Positions 38,424 through 48,097 of a stretch of DNA of 64,000 nucleotides are shown in pieces. Position numbers and translations under genes: made by a program. Positions within the stretch are counted from its first letter, which is position 1, and each line of letters begins with the position of its first letter. Under the pieces are notes generated by a model, which saw nothing but the letters and a program-made list of their open reading frames with translations, made no database searches and was not told where the DNA came from. Origin of the DNA: Nocardia concava NBRC 100430 (GTDB lineage: Bacteria > Actinomycetota > Actinomycetes > Mycobacteriales > Mycobacteriaceae); assembly GCF_000308815.1 (NCBI RefSeq), contig NZ_BAFX01000003.1, forward strand, positions 1 to 64,000, read 5' to 3'.

Positions 38424-38837
38424 TCAGCCCAGATTCTGGGCGAGCACTTCCCGGTGCGTGGGCGCGGCCTGCTGATGCAGTTCGCGCCCTTTTTCCGTGA
38501 GGCACACGAAGATCGCGCGGCGATCCTCGGTACACAGGGAGCGGTCGACGAGCCCGTCGCGCTCGAGCCTGGCCACGGTGCGCGAGAGCGCGCTCTGACT
38601 CAGGTAGATGTCATTGGCGAGATCGCTCATCTTGTAGCTGTCGCTACCCGCTTCGACGAGACGGTCGAGGGTTTCGAATTCGCTGAGCCCGATGTGGTGG
38701 CGGCCCTGCAGCTCCTTTTCCAGAGCGCACGAGGTCGTCGCGTGCCGGGCCAGCAGATCGCGCCATTCCCCCACCAGCCCAGACGTTTCGAAGGACGTCT
38801 TCACGGGCCGGTCGACAGGCGCTGTCGGCTTCGGCAT
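38424..38837 (-). CDS. MarR-family transcriptional regulator
   Basis: A 137-residue winged-helix regulator. The core LSEFETLDRLVEAGSDSYKMSDLANDIYLSQSALSRTVARLERDGLVDRS and DRRAIFVCLTEKGRELHQQA is the MarR signature. It is divergent from an MFS exporter gene with a palindromic site between them, the usual arrangement for a MarR repressor controlling a drug-efflux pump and itself. The inducer is unknown. The stop lies 3 bp from the REP-like repeat. Confidence 0.9.
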   Translation of the reverse strand: MPKPTAPVDRPVKTSFETSGLVGEWRDLLARHATTSCALEKELQGRHHIGLSEFETLDRLVEAGSDSYKMSDLANDIYLSQSALSRTVARLERDGLVDRSLCTEDRRAIFVCLTEKGRELHQQAAPTHREVLAQNLG

Positions 38838-38875
38838 GCGGTCATCCTAGTCCGTTCGACAGAACCATGCAACCG

Positions 38876-38899
38876 CATTAAATGCTTGTGCATTTGATG
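38876..38899. promoter_or_regulatory. Probable MarR operator
   Basis: Palindrome AAATGC-TTGT-GCATTT at 38880-38895, extended to CAT/ATG on both flanks with one mismatched pair. It lies between the divergent marR-like and MFS genes, just upstream of the MFS -10 box. Confidence 0.6.
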
Positions 38900-38909
38900 C
38901 GCGTGCATG

Positions 38910-38915
38910 TAATGT
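38910..38915 (+). promoter_or_regulatory. Leaderless -10 box of the MFS gene
   Basis: TAATGT, ending 8 nt before the GTG at 38924. The palindrome at 38876-38899 would cover the -35 region. Confidence 0.5.
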
Positions 38916-38923
38916 CGCTTCTC

Positions 38924-40390
38924 GTGACTTCCACCGAGATCCGCCCCGCAGTGAGCAATGCGGCCGACTCCACCCAGTGGACCGGCCGGCTCTGGGGCAT
39001 GCTCATCACCCTGTGCATCGTGCTGTTCCTGGACGGCCTCGACGTGTCGATGATCGGCGTCGCGCTGCCGTCCATCGGCACCGAACTCGACATCCAGACC
39101 TCGACCCTGCAGTGGCTGGTCAGCGGTTACGTGCTCGGCTACGGCGGCCTGCTGCTGCTGGGCGGCCGCACCGCCGACCTGCTGGGCCGCCGCAAGGTCT
39201 TCCTGATCGCCCTGGCCGTCTTCGCATTGGCCTCTCTCGCAGGCGCATTGGTGAGCTCACCGGCCCTGCTCATCCTGACCCGCTTCATCAAGGGCCTGGC
39301 CGCCGCGTTCACCGCGCCCACCGGTCTGTCCATCATCACCACGAACTTCGCCGAGGGACCGGCCCGCAACAAGGCGCTGTCCATCTACACCGTCTTCGGC
39401 GCCGGCGGCTACTCCATGGGCCTGCTCTTCGGCGGCCTGATGACCGGCCTCGGCTGGCGCTGGACCTTCCTGCTCCCGGTGCCGGTGGCCCTGGCCGCAC
39501 TGGTCTCCGCGTACTTCCTGGTCCCCAAGGACAAGCCGGCCGAGGAGGGCGGCCACGATCTGCTCGGCGCGCTGCTGTCCACCGCCACCATGCTGCTGCT
39601 GGTCTACACCGTGGTCTCCGCGCCGGAAGCCGGCTGGGGTTCGGCCCGCACCATCGGATCGTTCCTCGCGGTGGCGGTGCTGGGCGCGGCGTTCGTCTAC
39701 ACCGAGACCAAGGTCCGCTACCCGCTCGTCCGCCTCGGCATCCTCCGCAAGCCCAGTCTGGTCCGGGCCAGCCTGGCCATCATCGCGGTCGCCGGTTCGT
39801 ACTTCAGCTGGCAGTTCATCACCACGCTGTACCTGCAGGACACCCTGGGCTGGTCGCCGCTGAAGCTGTCCATGGCGCTGCTGCCGGTGGGTCTGCTGGT
39901 GGTCGCCTCGGCCTTCGTCTCCGACAAGCTCGTGGACCGCTTCGGCACCGGCCCGATCATCGCGATCACCATGGTGGTCATGGCCGTCGGCTACTTGCTG
40001 TACCTGCGCATCGACACCGCCCCGGCCTACCTGACCGTGCTGCTGCCCGCGGTGCTGCTGGTCGGCATCGGCTGGGTCGGCTTCCCGGCCATCAATATTC
40101 AGGCCACCAGCGGTATCGAGGATGACGAGCAGGGCCTGGCGGCCGGTGTGCTGCAGACCGCCATGCAGGTCGGCGCGGCCATCGTGCTCGCGGTGACCAC
40201 CGCCATCGTCACCTCCAGCGTGCCGAGCCACCCGACTCCGCAGACCATGCTCGACACCTACCGTCCCGGCCTGGAATTCGCCGCCGGCGTGTCGATTGTC
40301 GGAGCCCTGGTCGCCCTCACCGTGTTCCTCCCCAAGCTGCGGACCCGCCGCCAGGAGGTTCGCGAGCCGGAGGTCGAACTGGTCGGCTGA
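38924..40390 (+). CDS. MFS drug-efflux transporter (DHA2/EmrB-QacA type)
   Basis: A 488-residue exporter with about 14 membrane helices. It has the motif LFLDGLDVSMIGVALPSIG in helix 1, LGGRTADLLGRRKVF (motif A), and FTAPTGLSIITTNFAEGPARNKALSIY followed by a GAGGYSMGLLFGG motif C. Drug/H+ antiport is the family role. The GTG at 38924 is preferred because of the -10 spacing; in-frame ATGs at 38882, 38897 and 38912 are alternatives. Control by the divergent MarR-type gene is likely. Confidence 0.9.
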   Translation: MTSTEIRPAVSNAADSTQWTGRLWGMLITLCIVLFLDGLDVSMIGVALPSIGTELDIQTSTLQWLVSGYVLGYGGLLLLGGRTADLLGRRKVFLIALAVFALASLAGALVSSPALLILTRFIKGLAAAFTAPTGLSIITTNFAEGPARNKALSIYTVFGAGGYSMGLLFGGLMTGLGWRWTFLLPVPVALAALVSAYFLVPKDKPAEEGGHDLLGALLSTATMLLLVYTVVSAPEAGWGSARTIGSFLAVAVLGAAFVYTETKVRYPLVRLGILRKPSLVRASLAIIAVAGSYFSWQFITTLYLQDTLGWSPLKLSMALLPVGLLVVASAFVSDKLVDRFGTGPIIAITMVVMAVGYLLYLRIDTAPAYLTVLLPAVLLVGIGWVGFPAINIQATSGIEDDEQGLAAGVLQTAMQVGAAIVLAVTTAIVTSSVPSHPTPQTMLDTYRPGLEFAAGVSIVGALVALTVFLPKLRTRRQEVREPEVELVG

Positions 40391-40396
40391 GAACCC

Positions 40397-40433
40397 ACCG
40401 GCCGGGCCTGCCGCTCACACGGGCCCGGCCGGT
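40397..40433 (+). terminator. Terminator of the MFS gene
   Basis: Perfect 12-bp stem (ACCGGCCGGGCC with GGCCCGGCCGGT) and 13-nt loop, followed by TT, 6 bp after the stop. Confidence 0.75.
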
Positions 40434-40445
40434 TTCCGAAAGACG

Positions 40446-40478
40446 CTGAGGCGCACCGCGGATCGCGGTGCGCCTCAG
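40446..40478 (-). terminator. Terminator of rmlC
   Basis: Perfect 15-bp stem (CTGAGGCGCACCGCG with its complement) around a 3-nt loop, 12 bp after the rmlC stop. Confidence 0.8.
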
Positions 40479-40490
40479 TTGTTCACGGGA

Positions 40491-41057
40491 TCAGCGCGGC
40501 AGCTTCAGATCCGCCAGGCGCGGGGCCGCGGCGTCCTTCTCCGAGCGGATGAAGGTGAGCGGTTCACCATTGCGGCCGACGGTCGGCCACTCGATGGCCA
40601 GGTCCGGATCGAAAGCGTCCAGATCCCGGTCGAATTCGGGCGAGTACTCCAGCGAGCACAGATAGTTGACGGTCGAATCGTCCTCGAGCGACAGCAGCGC
40701 GTGGCCCAGGCCCTCGGCCAGATACACCGCCTTGCGCTCCACATCGTCGATGACGACCGCGTCCCACTTCCCGAAGGTCGGGGAGTCGCGGCGCAGATCC
40801 ACCACCACGTCCAGGAAGGCCCCGCGCACGCAGGTCACGTATTTGGCCTGGCCGGGCGGGTTCTCGGTGTAGTGGACGCCGCGCAGCACGCCCGCCGCCG
40901 AGGTGGAGATATTGACCTGCAGCAGGTCGAAGGGCCGCCCGACGGCCTTCTCGAACTCCGAGGCCTTGAACGACTCGTAGAAGACGCCGCGGTCGTCTCC
41001 GCGCAGCACGGGGGTGAACTCCCACGCGCCGGGCACCGACAGTTCCCGAATCCGCAT
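40491..41057 (-). CDS. rmlC: dTDP-4-dehydrorhamnose 3,5-epimerase
   Basis: A 188-residue cupin epimerase, third enzyme of dTDP-L-rhamnose synthesis; the rhamnose links galactan to peptidoglycan. It shows DDRGVFYESFK, RGVHYTENPPGQAKYVTCVRGAFLDVVVDLR (catalytic His and active-site basic residues), LGHALLSLEDDSTVNYLCS and YSPEFDRDLDAFDPDLAIEWP, all typical. GGAG precedes the ATG, which follows the rmlA stop by 3 bp, so the two form an operon. Confidence 0.95.
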   Translation of the reverse strand: MRIRELSVPGAWEFTPVLRGDDRGVFYESFKASEFEKAVGRPFDLLQVNISTSAAGVLRGVHYTENPPGQAKYVTCVRGAFLDVVVDLRRDSPTFGKWDAVVIDDVERKAVYLAEGLGHALLSLEDDSTVNYLCSLEYSPEFDRDLDAFDPDLAIEWPTVGRNGEPLTFIRSEKDAAAPRLADLKLPR

Positions 41058-41060
41058 GCC

Positions 41061-41936
41061 CTACTCCCAGGTTCGGCCGTGGTCGAGCAGACCCAGCAGG
41101 TAGTTGCCGTAACCCGAGCGCACCAGCGGTTCGGCCAGCCGGGTGAGTTGATCGTCGTCGATGAAGCCGAGCCGCCAGGCCACCTCTTCGGGCACACCGA
41201 TCTTGAGGCCCTGCCGCTCCTCGATGGTGCGCACGTAATTGGCGGCGTCCAGCAGGGAGTCGAAGGTGCCGGTATCGAGCCAGGCGGTACCGCGGGCCAG
41301 CACCTGTACGTGCAAGCGGCCGTGCTCCAGATAGGCGCGGTTGATATCGGTGATCTCGTATTCGCCGCGGTCGGAGGGCTTCAGATCGCGGGCGATGGCG
41401 AGCACGTCGTTGTCGTAGAAGTACAGCCCGGGAATCGCGTAGTTGGAGCGCGGCTTGGCGGGCTTCTCCTCGATGGAAATGGCCCGGCCGTCGGCGAATT
41501 CGACCACGCCGTAGGCGGTCGGATCGGAGACGCGGTAGGCGAAGACCGCGCCGCCGTCGAGATCGTGGAAGTTCTGCAGCCCCGTGCCCAGGCCCGGGCC
41601 GTGGAAGATATTGTCGCCCAGCACCAGTGCCGCGCTGTCGGTGCCGATGTGATCGGCCCCCAGCACGAAGGCGCGGGCCAGCCCGTCCGGTTCCGGCTGC
41701 ACCACATAGGAGATGGAGACGCCGAACTGGCTGCCGTCGCCGAGCAGCCGGGCGAAGGCGTCGCTGTCCTCGGGGGTGGTGATCACCAGGATGTCCCGGA
41801 TCCCCGCCAGCATGAGGGTGGACAGGGGGTAGTACACCATCGGTTTGTCGTACACCGGGACCAGCTGTTTGCTCACCCCGCGCGTGATCGGGTGCAACCG
41901 CGATCCGGTGCCCCCGGCCAGGATGATTCCGCGCAT
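41061..41936 (-). CDS. rmlA: Glucose-1-phosphate thymidylyltransferase
   Basis: A 291-residue nucleotidyltransferase, first enzyme of dTDP-L-rhamnose synthesis. It begins with [20 protein letters not shown], followed by [24 protein letters not shown]. The sugar-binding GDNIFHGPG and [16 protein letters not shown], and [20 protein letters not shown], are all present. Length matches the RmlA family (about 288-293). Transcribed into rmlC; no clear ribosome site before the ATG. Confidence 0.96.
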   Translation of the reverse strand: MRGIILAGGTGSRLHPITRGVSKQLVPVYDKPMVYYPLSTLMLAGIRDILVITTPEDSDAFARLLGDGSQFGVSISYVVQPEPDGLARAFVLGADHIGTDSAALVLGDNIFHGPGLGTGLQNFHDLDGGAVFAYRVSDPTAYGVVEFADGRAISIEEKPAKPRSNYAIPGLYFYDNDVLAIARDLKPSDRGEYEITDINRAYLEHGRLHVQVLARGTAWLDTGTFDSLLDAANYVRTIEERQGLKIGVPEEVAWRLGFIDDDQLTRLAEPLVRSGYGNYLLGLLDHGRTWE

Positions 41937-42182
41937 GTCACGAGAGTCTGCCAGTTCGATCGCGGAGCGCGGCGGTCAGGTTCCGAGTGGACCTCGAATC
42001 GATCACGCCTGTTTACCGGTGGACCGATCTGGCGATTTCTGTTGCGTAGGTCACGTTCTCATGGTGTTCTGAAATGACGCTATGTGAGATGTCAGCGCCG
42101 ACTCTCGCGCGCCGGGTGCCGAACCGCGTTTCGAATGCTCCGGACGAACGGTTCGGCGCGCCAACAACGAGGTAGGTGCGCG

Positions 42183-43160
42183 ATGACTCACGACACGCCC
42201 GTCCAGAACCCCGACCGGACCAGCGCCGCCGCGCGCAGCCTGACAGTCTTCTCCCGCACCGTGATCCGGCCCGCCGGTGACCGGGCGACGGTCACGGTGG
42301 GCTCCATGCCGGTGGTCAACGCCGTCATCAACAGCCTCGCCAAACTGCGCCCGATGCCGCGCGGCGTGGAACGGGAGGAAGTGCGGCTCAAGGGCTTCCG
42401 CATCGAGATCGTGCGCCCCGCCGGCGCGAGCAAGTCACTGCGCGACGGCGCGGTGCTCTACATGCACGGCGGCGGCTTCTTCCTGTGCGGGCTCGACACC
42501 CACCGCCCGGTCGTCGCCGCCCTGGCCCGGCGCACCGGACTGCCGGTGGTGAGCGTGGAATACCGGCAGCTGCCGAAGACCGATATCAACGGATCCGTCG
42601 ACGACTGCCTGACCGCCTACAAATGGCTACTGGCACATGGTGTTCCGGCCTCGCGCGTGGTGTTCGCCGGTGACTCCGCGGGCGGCTACATGACCTTCGC
42701 CACCGCCCTGCGCGCCCGCGACAACGGCCTCCCCGTCCCCGCCGGGCTGGTCGGGCTGAGTCCCGCGCTCGATCTGGACTGCGCCGAGAAGCGGGCCCAC
42801 CCCAACTACCGTCGGGACGCCCTGATTCCCTTGTCCGCCTTGGAATCCGTGGTGAAGCTCGGCGCGGAGGTCGACGGCCGACTGGATCCGCTGATGTCGC
42901 CGGTCAACCATGTGCTCGCCGGTCTGCCGCCCGCCCTGCTGATCATCGCCGAACACGAGGTGCTGCGCCGCGACAGCGAGATCATGGCCCAGCGCCTGGC
43001 CCAGTCGGGCGTACCCGCCACCCTCGAGATCTGGCGCGGGCAGGTGCATGCGTTCCCGGCGATCTTCCCGAACATGCCGGAGAGCCGCGCGGCGCTGGCT
43101 CACGTGGCCCGGTTCGTTCGCGAGCGGCTGGAGGCGGCGCAGATCGCGCGGACGGCGTAA
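42183..43160 (+). CDS. Alpha/beta hydrolase, hormone-sensitive-lipase (LipH-like) family
   Basis: A 325-residue esterase/lipase. The oxyanion motif HGGGFF is followed by nucleophile GDSAGG; the catalytic Asp/Glu and His lie toward the C-terminus, the His in GQVHAFPAIFP. No signal peptide. Mycobacterial Lip esterases are the nearest family by pattern. GAGGTAGG precedes the ATG at 42183. A 9-bp inverted repeat (42118-42126 with 42149-42157) lies in the leader. Substrate unknown. Confidence 0.88.
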   Translation: MTHDTPVQNPDRTSAAARSLTVFSRTVIRPAGDRATVTVGSMPVVNAVINSLAKLRPMPRGVEREEVRLKGFRIEIVRPAGASKSLRDGAVLYMHGGGFFLCGLDTHRPVVAALARRTGLPVVSVEYRQLPKTDINGSVDDCLTAYKWLLAHGVPASRVVFAGDSAGGYMTFATALRARDNGLPVPAGLVGLSPALDLDCAEKRAHPNYRRDALIPLSALESVVKLGAEVDGRLDPLMSPVNHVLAGLPPALLIIAEHEVLRRDSEIMAQRLAQSGVPATLEIWRGQVHAFPAIFPNMPESRAALAHVARFVRERLEAAQIARTA

Positions 43161-43177
43161 TCCGTTCCGGTACAAAG

Positions 43178-43214
43178 CGAAACCCCCGCCCGGATGATCC
43201 GGGCGGGGGTTTCG
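43178..43214. terminator. Bidirectional terminator
   Basis: A 16-bp perfect stem (43178-43193 with 43199-43214) around 5 nt, between the hydrolase gene and the convergent secreted-protein gene, with A- and T-tracts on the two sides. Confidence 0.85.
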
Positions 43215-43230
43215 ACGTACAGCGCGCTGT

Positions 43231-43974
43231 TTACTTGGCCGGAGCCGGAGCGATGTGCGGCTGGTTGATGGTGATGAAGTACTGGATCGTCGCGGCGATG
43301 GCGACCGGGGCGGTCACGAACAGCTGGCCGGCAAGGGTGCCGATGAAGCCGACGGCGCCCGCGCCGATGAGGCAGCCCGCGCCCGCGGCGCCCAGCAGCG
43401 GCACGAACATGGCGGCCAGGATGCCCGCCGAGCCGATGGTGATCAGCGAGGCGCCGACGGTGCCACCGACCAAGCAGCCGAGGGCAGCGCCACCGAGGCC
43501 GCCGACCAGGGTGCCGACGGTGGCGCCCAGGGCGATGGTGTCCTTCATGCGGTTCCAGGCGGCCTGCTCACGGTCGTAATCCGACTTCCAGGGAGCCTGG
43601 TCCTCGTACGGCAGCGCGACGTCCTTGACATCGGACGGGGTGTAGACCGCGTGCTCCATGTCCATCTGCGGGGTCAGGGTCGCGGTGTGACCCGAGATCT
43701 CCGCGGCGATCGGGAAGGTGAAGTCGTCCACCTGCATCTTCAGCGGGATACCCGCGACGATGTTGCCGTTGGCGGCCTTGATCTCGAAGTTGCCGTTCTC
43801 GACGACCATGGAGCCGGCATCCGTGCGGATGACGGTGTTGGTCTCGTTGTTCGTGGCGGTGTAGTTGATCGGCGCGTCTGCATCGGCGGTGGGGGCCGCG
43901 TTCACGGTGCCGGCGGTGACGGCCAGAGCGGCGGTCACCAGTGCCGCGGTGGCGGCGAACTTCCTCATCAGCAT
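43231..43974 (-). CDS. Secreted protein with glycine-rich hydrophobic C-terminal domain, unknown
   Basis: A 247-residue exported protein. Signal peptide MLMRKFAATAALVTAALAV ends at VNAAP. The mature N-half (about 30-125) is beta-rich: TNTVIRTDAGSMVVENGNFEIK, then GIPLKMQVDDFTFPIAAEI. The C-half is glycine/alanine-rich and hydrophobic (GATVGTLVGGLGGAALGCLVGG), with three helices of glycine-zipper type and three cysteines. This architecture recurs in Nocardia and Gordonia secreted proteins, to my memory, without known function. The ATG at 43974 has GAGG 9 nt upstream; other ATGs at 43968 and 43989 are in frame. Confidence 0.75.
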   Translation of the reverse strand: MLMRKFAATAALVTAALAVTAGTVNAAPTADADAPINYTATNNETNTVIRTDAGSMVVENGNFEIKAANGNIVAGIPLKMQVDDFTFPIAAEISGHTATLTPQMDMEHAVYTPSDVKDVALPYEDQAPWKSDYDREQAAWNRMKDTIALGATVGTLVGGLGGAALGCLVGGTVGASLITIGSAGILAAMFVPLLGAAGAGCLIGAGAVGFIGTLAGQLFVTAPVAIAATIQYFITINQPHIAPAPAK

Positions 43975-44178
43975 TGCTTGAAACCTCATCGAAGAGCTCG
44001 GGGGGACAACACGAATCGAAATGGAGAACAGCTAACGAGCGGTGAACCCATCGTGACCGTCCGTTCAAATTTTGTTCACCATCCCGGTCGTGCGGTTTGC
44101 AAGCTAGGGGAAATCCGCTGCGTAGTAAAGGTTTTGGCGCAGATATATGAACCCTGCCGCCGTCACTTGTGCGCCATT

Positions 44179-44196
44179 GTGTGATGAAGGTCACAC
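44179..44196. promoter_or_regulatory. Perfect Crp/GlxR-type binding site
   Basis: GTGTGA-TGAAGG-TCACAC: a full match to TGTGA-N6-TCACA with one extra paired base on each side. It sits in the 434-bp gap between the secreted-protein gene (start 43974) and rmlB (start 44409), about 205-215 bp from each. Confidence 0.7.
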
Positions 44197-44396
44197 TGAA
44201 TGCAGGGAAAGTCGTGACCATTTGCGAGTGAATGTCGCGGTAAGGCCACAAAATTCCGACATTTGGACCGAGCGTCCGCCTTTCAATTAAGTACGTATGT
44301 TTCAGCCGCGTGTCCGATTCCGCGCACAACAACGGCCTCGGTGGTGTAGAGAAGGCAACTTCGCCGACCCTGCGTCGGTGCCCGGCCCGGCCCACG

Positions 44397-45413
<1,017 letters not shown>

Positions 45414-45416
45414 CCG

Positions 45417-47045
45417 TCAGCCCCACACCAGGGTGGAGTATTTGACCACCGCGGCGATCAGCGCGACCGAGGTCGCCGCCACCACGGTGATCGCCGCGCC
45501 GCGCACCGGAATCCGGCCGGCGGCATCGGTGAGGCGCAGCGGCATCCACCGCAGCACCACCGCCAATCCCAGCACCGCCAGCGGTACGAAATAGCGGCCC
45601 TGCACGCCGTCGATGATGAAATATCCGACCGGCGTGAAGGACATGTACAGCGTCACGTAGATCATGGCCACGCTGGCGGCCACGGTCGCCAGCACCAGCC
45701 AGGTGCTCAGCCGGTTCGCGCCGCGCGGCGAGAAGCGTTCGGCCGTACCGATACTCACGGTGAATGCCAGCAGGCCGGCCAGGATGGTGAGGGCGGGCAC
45801 CTCCACGTAGGAGAAGCCGAGCTCGCCGAAGAACTGGACGAACCAGTGCTGGTCGCGGCGGGCGATGCTGTCGCCGAACACGCGCACGAAATGCACCGGA
45901 TCGGTGAGGATGCCGTGCAGCTGATCGCCCGGACGCACACTGCCCCAATCCTTCCGGGGCCGCATCAGGCTCATACCGTCACCGGTCGGGGCGGCGATCT
46001 TCATCCACAGCGCGAACGACACCGCGCCGATGCCCGCGGCCGCCCACGGCAGCACGCGCTGCCAGGGCGCGACGCGTGCGCGTCCCTCGGTGCCCTCGGC
46101 GGCGCCGAATCCGAAGCGGCGCGCCGGAATCAGCACGATCAGCATGGCGATCAGCACGTAGGTCGGCTTGCAGACGGGCAGCAGGATGGTGGTGGCCAGC
46201 GCGGCCACGGTCTCCGGCTTGGACAGCCGCTGACCGAGGAACAGGCCCTTCACCACCAGCGCCGACAGCAGCAGCGCGAGCGCGTTGGTGACGGTGTCGG
46301 CGGTGACGGTCCCGGCCTGGAACAGCGCGATCGGCAGCACCGCCACGGTGAAGGCCAGCCACTGCACCCGGTGCCCGCGCAGCACGCGCAGCGCGAAGCC
46401 GACGATCACCAGGTAGGCCAGCAGTCCGGCCCAGCGGGTGGCCAGCACCATGCCGCCGACATTCAGGTCGAGGGCCTCGGCGAGGCGAATGCCCGCGGCG
46501 GGCGGCAGGTACGGAATCGGGGAGTAGGCGGCGGTATTGGTGAACCACACCTGCTTGGTCTGGTCGGATACCGCCAGGCCGCCCAGCATGTCGTAGGCGT
46601 GCGGGTCCTCGACCATGGGTTCCGGCTCATCCGGATTGTCCTGGTAGTCGTGGAAGGCGTAGCTCATCAGCGCGTCGATGCTGACCGGCACGTCGCCGCC
46701 CCACGCGGGCCCGCGATCGTCGTGGATCTTCTCCGGCAGGAAGCCGCCGTGCGCGACCTGATAGGCCCGGCCGAACTGGGTGATCTCGTCGTGGCCCCAG
46801 AACGGCGGCGTCAGCACCGACCACACCGCGCCGAAGATGCCCGCGACCAGCATGAAAACCAGTGCGGCCGAACCGAATCGCCGTTCCACGCCGATCACCG
46901 CGCGCCGCAGTCCGGCTTTGCGCTCGGGCTCGGGCGCCGGGATCTTCTCCGGCGCGGCGATATCCGGTTTCTCGTTCGCTTCGGTAACCACGGTGTCCGA
47001 TTCTGCTTTGCCGTTGGGGTTCTGTCCGGCAAGCCCCACGGTCAT
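45417..47045 (-). CDS. DUF2142-family polytopic membrane protein
   Basis: A 542-residue protein with about 12 membrane helices. The first helix (LVFMLVAGIFGAVWSVLTPPFWGHDE) precedes a periplasmic loop with acidic and aromatic residues; ASKPTYVLIA-like and QGRYF segments near the C-terminus are typical DUF2142 features. Members resemble GT-C membrane glycosyltransferases. Its ATG overlaps the stop of the upstream GT2 gene (ATGA), so the two are co-translated. It could be the enzyme that uses the lipid-linked sugar made by that GT2; this is inferred. Confidence 0.82.
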   Translation of the reverse strand: MTVGLAGQNPNGKAESDTVVTEANEKPDIAAPEKIPAPEPERKAGLRRAVIGVERRFGSAALVFMLVAGIFGAVWSVLTPPFWGHDEITQFGRAYQVAHGGFLPEKIHDDRGPAWGGDVPVSIDALMSYAFHDYQDNPDEPEPMVEDPHAYDMLGGLAVSDQTKQVWFTNTAAYSPIPYLPPAAGIRLAEALDLNVGGMVLATRWAGLLAYLVIVGFALRVLRGHRVQWLAFTVAVLPIALFQAGTVTADTVTNALALLLSALVVKGLFLGQRLSKPETVAALATTILLPVCKPTYVLIAMLIVLIPARRFGFGAAEGTEGRARVAPWQRVLPWAAAGIGAVSFALWMKIAAPTGDGMSLMRPRKDWGSVRPGDQLHGILTDPVHFVRVFGDSIARRDQHWFVQFFGELGFSYVEVPALTILAGLLAFTVSIGTAERFSPRGANRLSTWLVLATVAASVAMIYVTLYMSFTPVGYFIIDGVQGRYFVPLAVLGLAVVLRWMPLRLTDAAGRIPVRGAAITVVAATSVALIAAVVKYSTLVWG

Positions 47046-48001
47046 CGCGTCGAACCGGCCGCGTCGCCCTCGCCGACCGCGGAGTAACGCAGGTACATCA
47101 GCCGGGCCGCCTCGTGCCGGGAGCGGCGGATGCCGTCCAGGATCAGGCCGGCGGTCCACGCCAGGCTGCCGAGCAGCAGCAGCGTGAAGCCGAGGAATAA
47201 CGTCGGGAAGCGCGGGACGGTGTGGGTCTGATAGAACTCGACCACTATCGGCGTGATCAGGATGACCGATACCAGCCAGGCCAGCGTGCCGAACAGGCCG
47301 TAGAAGGCGACCGGCCGCTCGTGCCGGGCCAGGCCGATGATCAGGCGCAGGATCTTGAAGCCGTCGCTGTAGGTGCGCAGCTTGGATTCGCTGCCCGCGG
47401 GCCGATCCCGGAAACCGACCGGCACCGACGTCTGCGGGACGCCCAGGTGCTGCGAGTGCACGGTCAGCTCGGTCTCGATCTCGAACTCCCGCGACACCGC
47501 CGGGAAGGACTTCACGAAACGCCGCGAGAAGACCCGGTAGCCACTGAGCATGTCCTCGACGTTCTCGCCGAAGACCTTGCCCACCACGCCGTTGAGCACC
47601 TTGTTGCCGGTCTCGTGGCCCGCGCGGTACGCCGACCCGGCCTCGACCTCGCGGCGCACGCCCAGCACGTGGTCGTAGGGACCCTCGAGCAGGGTCCGGA
47701 TCATCTCGGGGGCCGCGGCCGCGTCGTAGGTGTCGTCGCCGTCGACCATGAGGTAGACATCGGCCTCGATATCGGCGAAGGCGCGGCGCACCACATTGCC
47801 CTTGCCCTTGCGGTTCTCGGTGCGCACGATCGCTCCGGCCGCGCGCGCCTTCTCGGCCGTGGCATCGGTGCTCAGGTTGTCGTAGACGTAGACGACAATG
47901 CCCGGGACGGCGGCCTGGAGGTCGGTGACGACCTTCGCGACGGCGGCCTCTTCGTTGTGGCACGGCACAATGGCGGCAATACGAAGCTCGGTGGAGTCCA
48001 C
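47042..48001 (-). CDS. GT2 polyprenyl-phosphate glycosyltransferase, GtrB-like
   Basis: A 319-residue family 2 glycosyltransferase. The catalytic domain (about 1-230) has IVPCHNEEAAV, the metal-binding VDGDDTYD (DXD) and LSGYRVFSRRFVKSFP, as in dolichyl-phosphate mannose synthase and GtrB enzymes. Two C-terminal membrane helices (FGTLAWLVSVILITPIV and TLFLGFTLLLLGSLAWTAGL) anchor it. It would transfer a sugar to decaprenyl phosphate. The GTG at 48001 has AGAGGA upstream; the ATG at 48037 is an alternative. Coupled to the DUF2142 gene and divergent from a GtrA gene. Confidence 0.88.
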   Translation of the reverse strand: MDSTELRIAAIVPCHNEEAAVAKVVTDLQAAVPGIVVYVYDNLSTDATAEKARAAGAIVRTENRKGKGNVVRRAFADIEADVYLMVDGDDTYDAAAAPEMIRTLLEGPYDHVLGVRREVEAGSAYRAGHETGNKVLNGVVGKVFGENVEDMLSGYRVFSRRFVKSFPAVSREFEIETELTVHSQHLGVPQTSVPVGFRDRPAGSESKLRTYSDGFKILRLIIGLARHERPVAFYGLFGTLAWLVSVILITPIVVEFYQTHTVPRFPTLFLGFTLLLLGSLAWTAGLILDGIRRSRHEAARLMYLRYSAVGEGDAAGSTR

Positions 48002-48085
48002 CCGGTCAATCCTCTGATCGGAGGCGAATATGAACACCGGGAGGGTACCCGACCTTCACGGGTATATGGGTGCGGCGGGTTGGGG

Positions 48086-48091
48086 TACCGT
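48086..48091 (+). promoter_or_regulatory. Leaderless -10 box of the second gtrA gene
   Basis: TACCGT, ending 6 nt before the GTG at 48098. Confidence 0.5.
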
Positions 48092-48097
48092 CGGCCG

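Noticed and set aside
42118..42157. Inverted repeat before the LipH-like gene considered as a riboswitch
   Set aside because: Only a 9-bp imperfect hairpin; no known riboswitch elements are visible.
47046..47963. Extension of the DUF2142 gene through the GT2 gene
   Set aside because: It is an out-of-frame shadow of the GT2 gene; the ATGA overlap at 47042-47045 gives a natural start.
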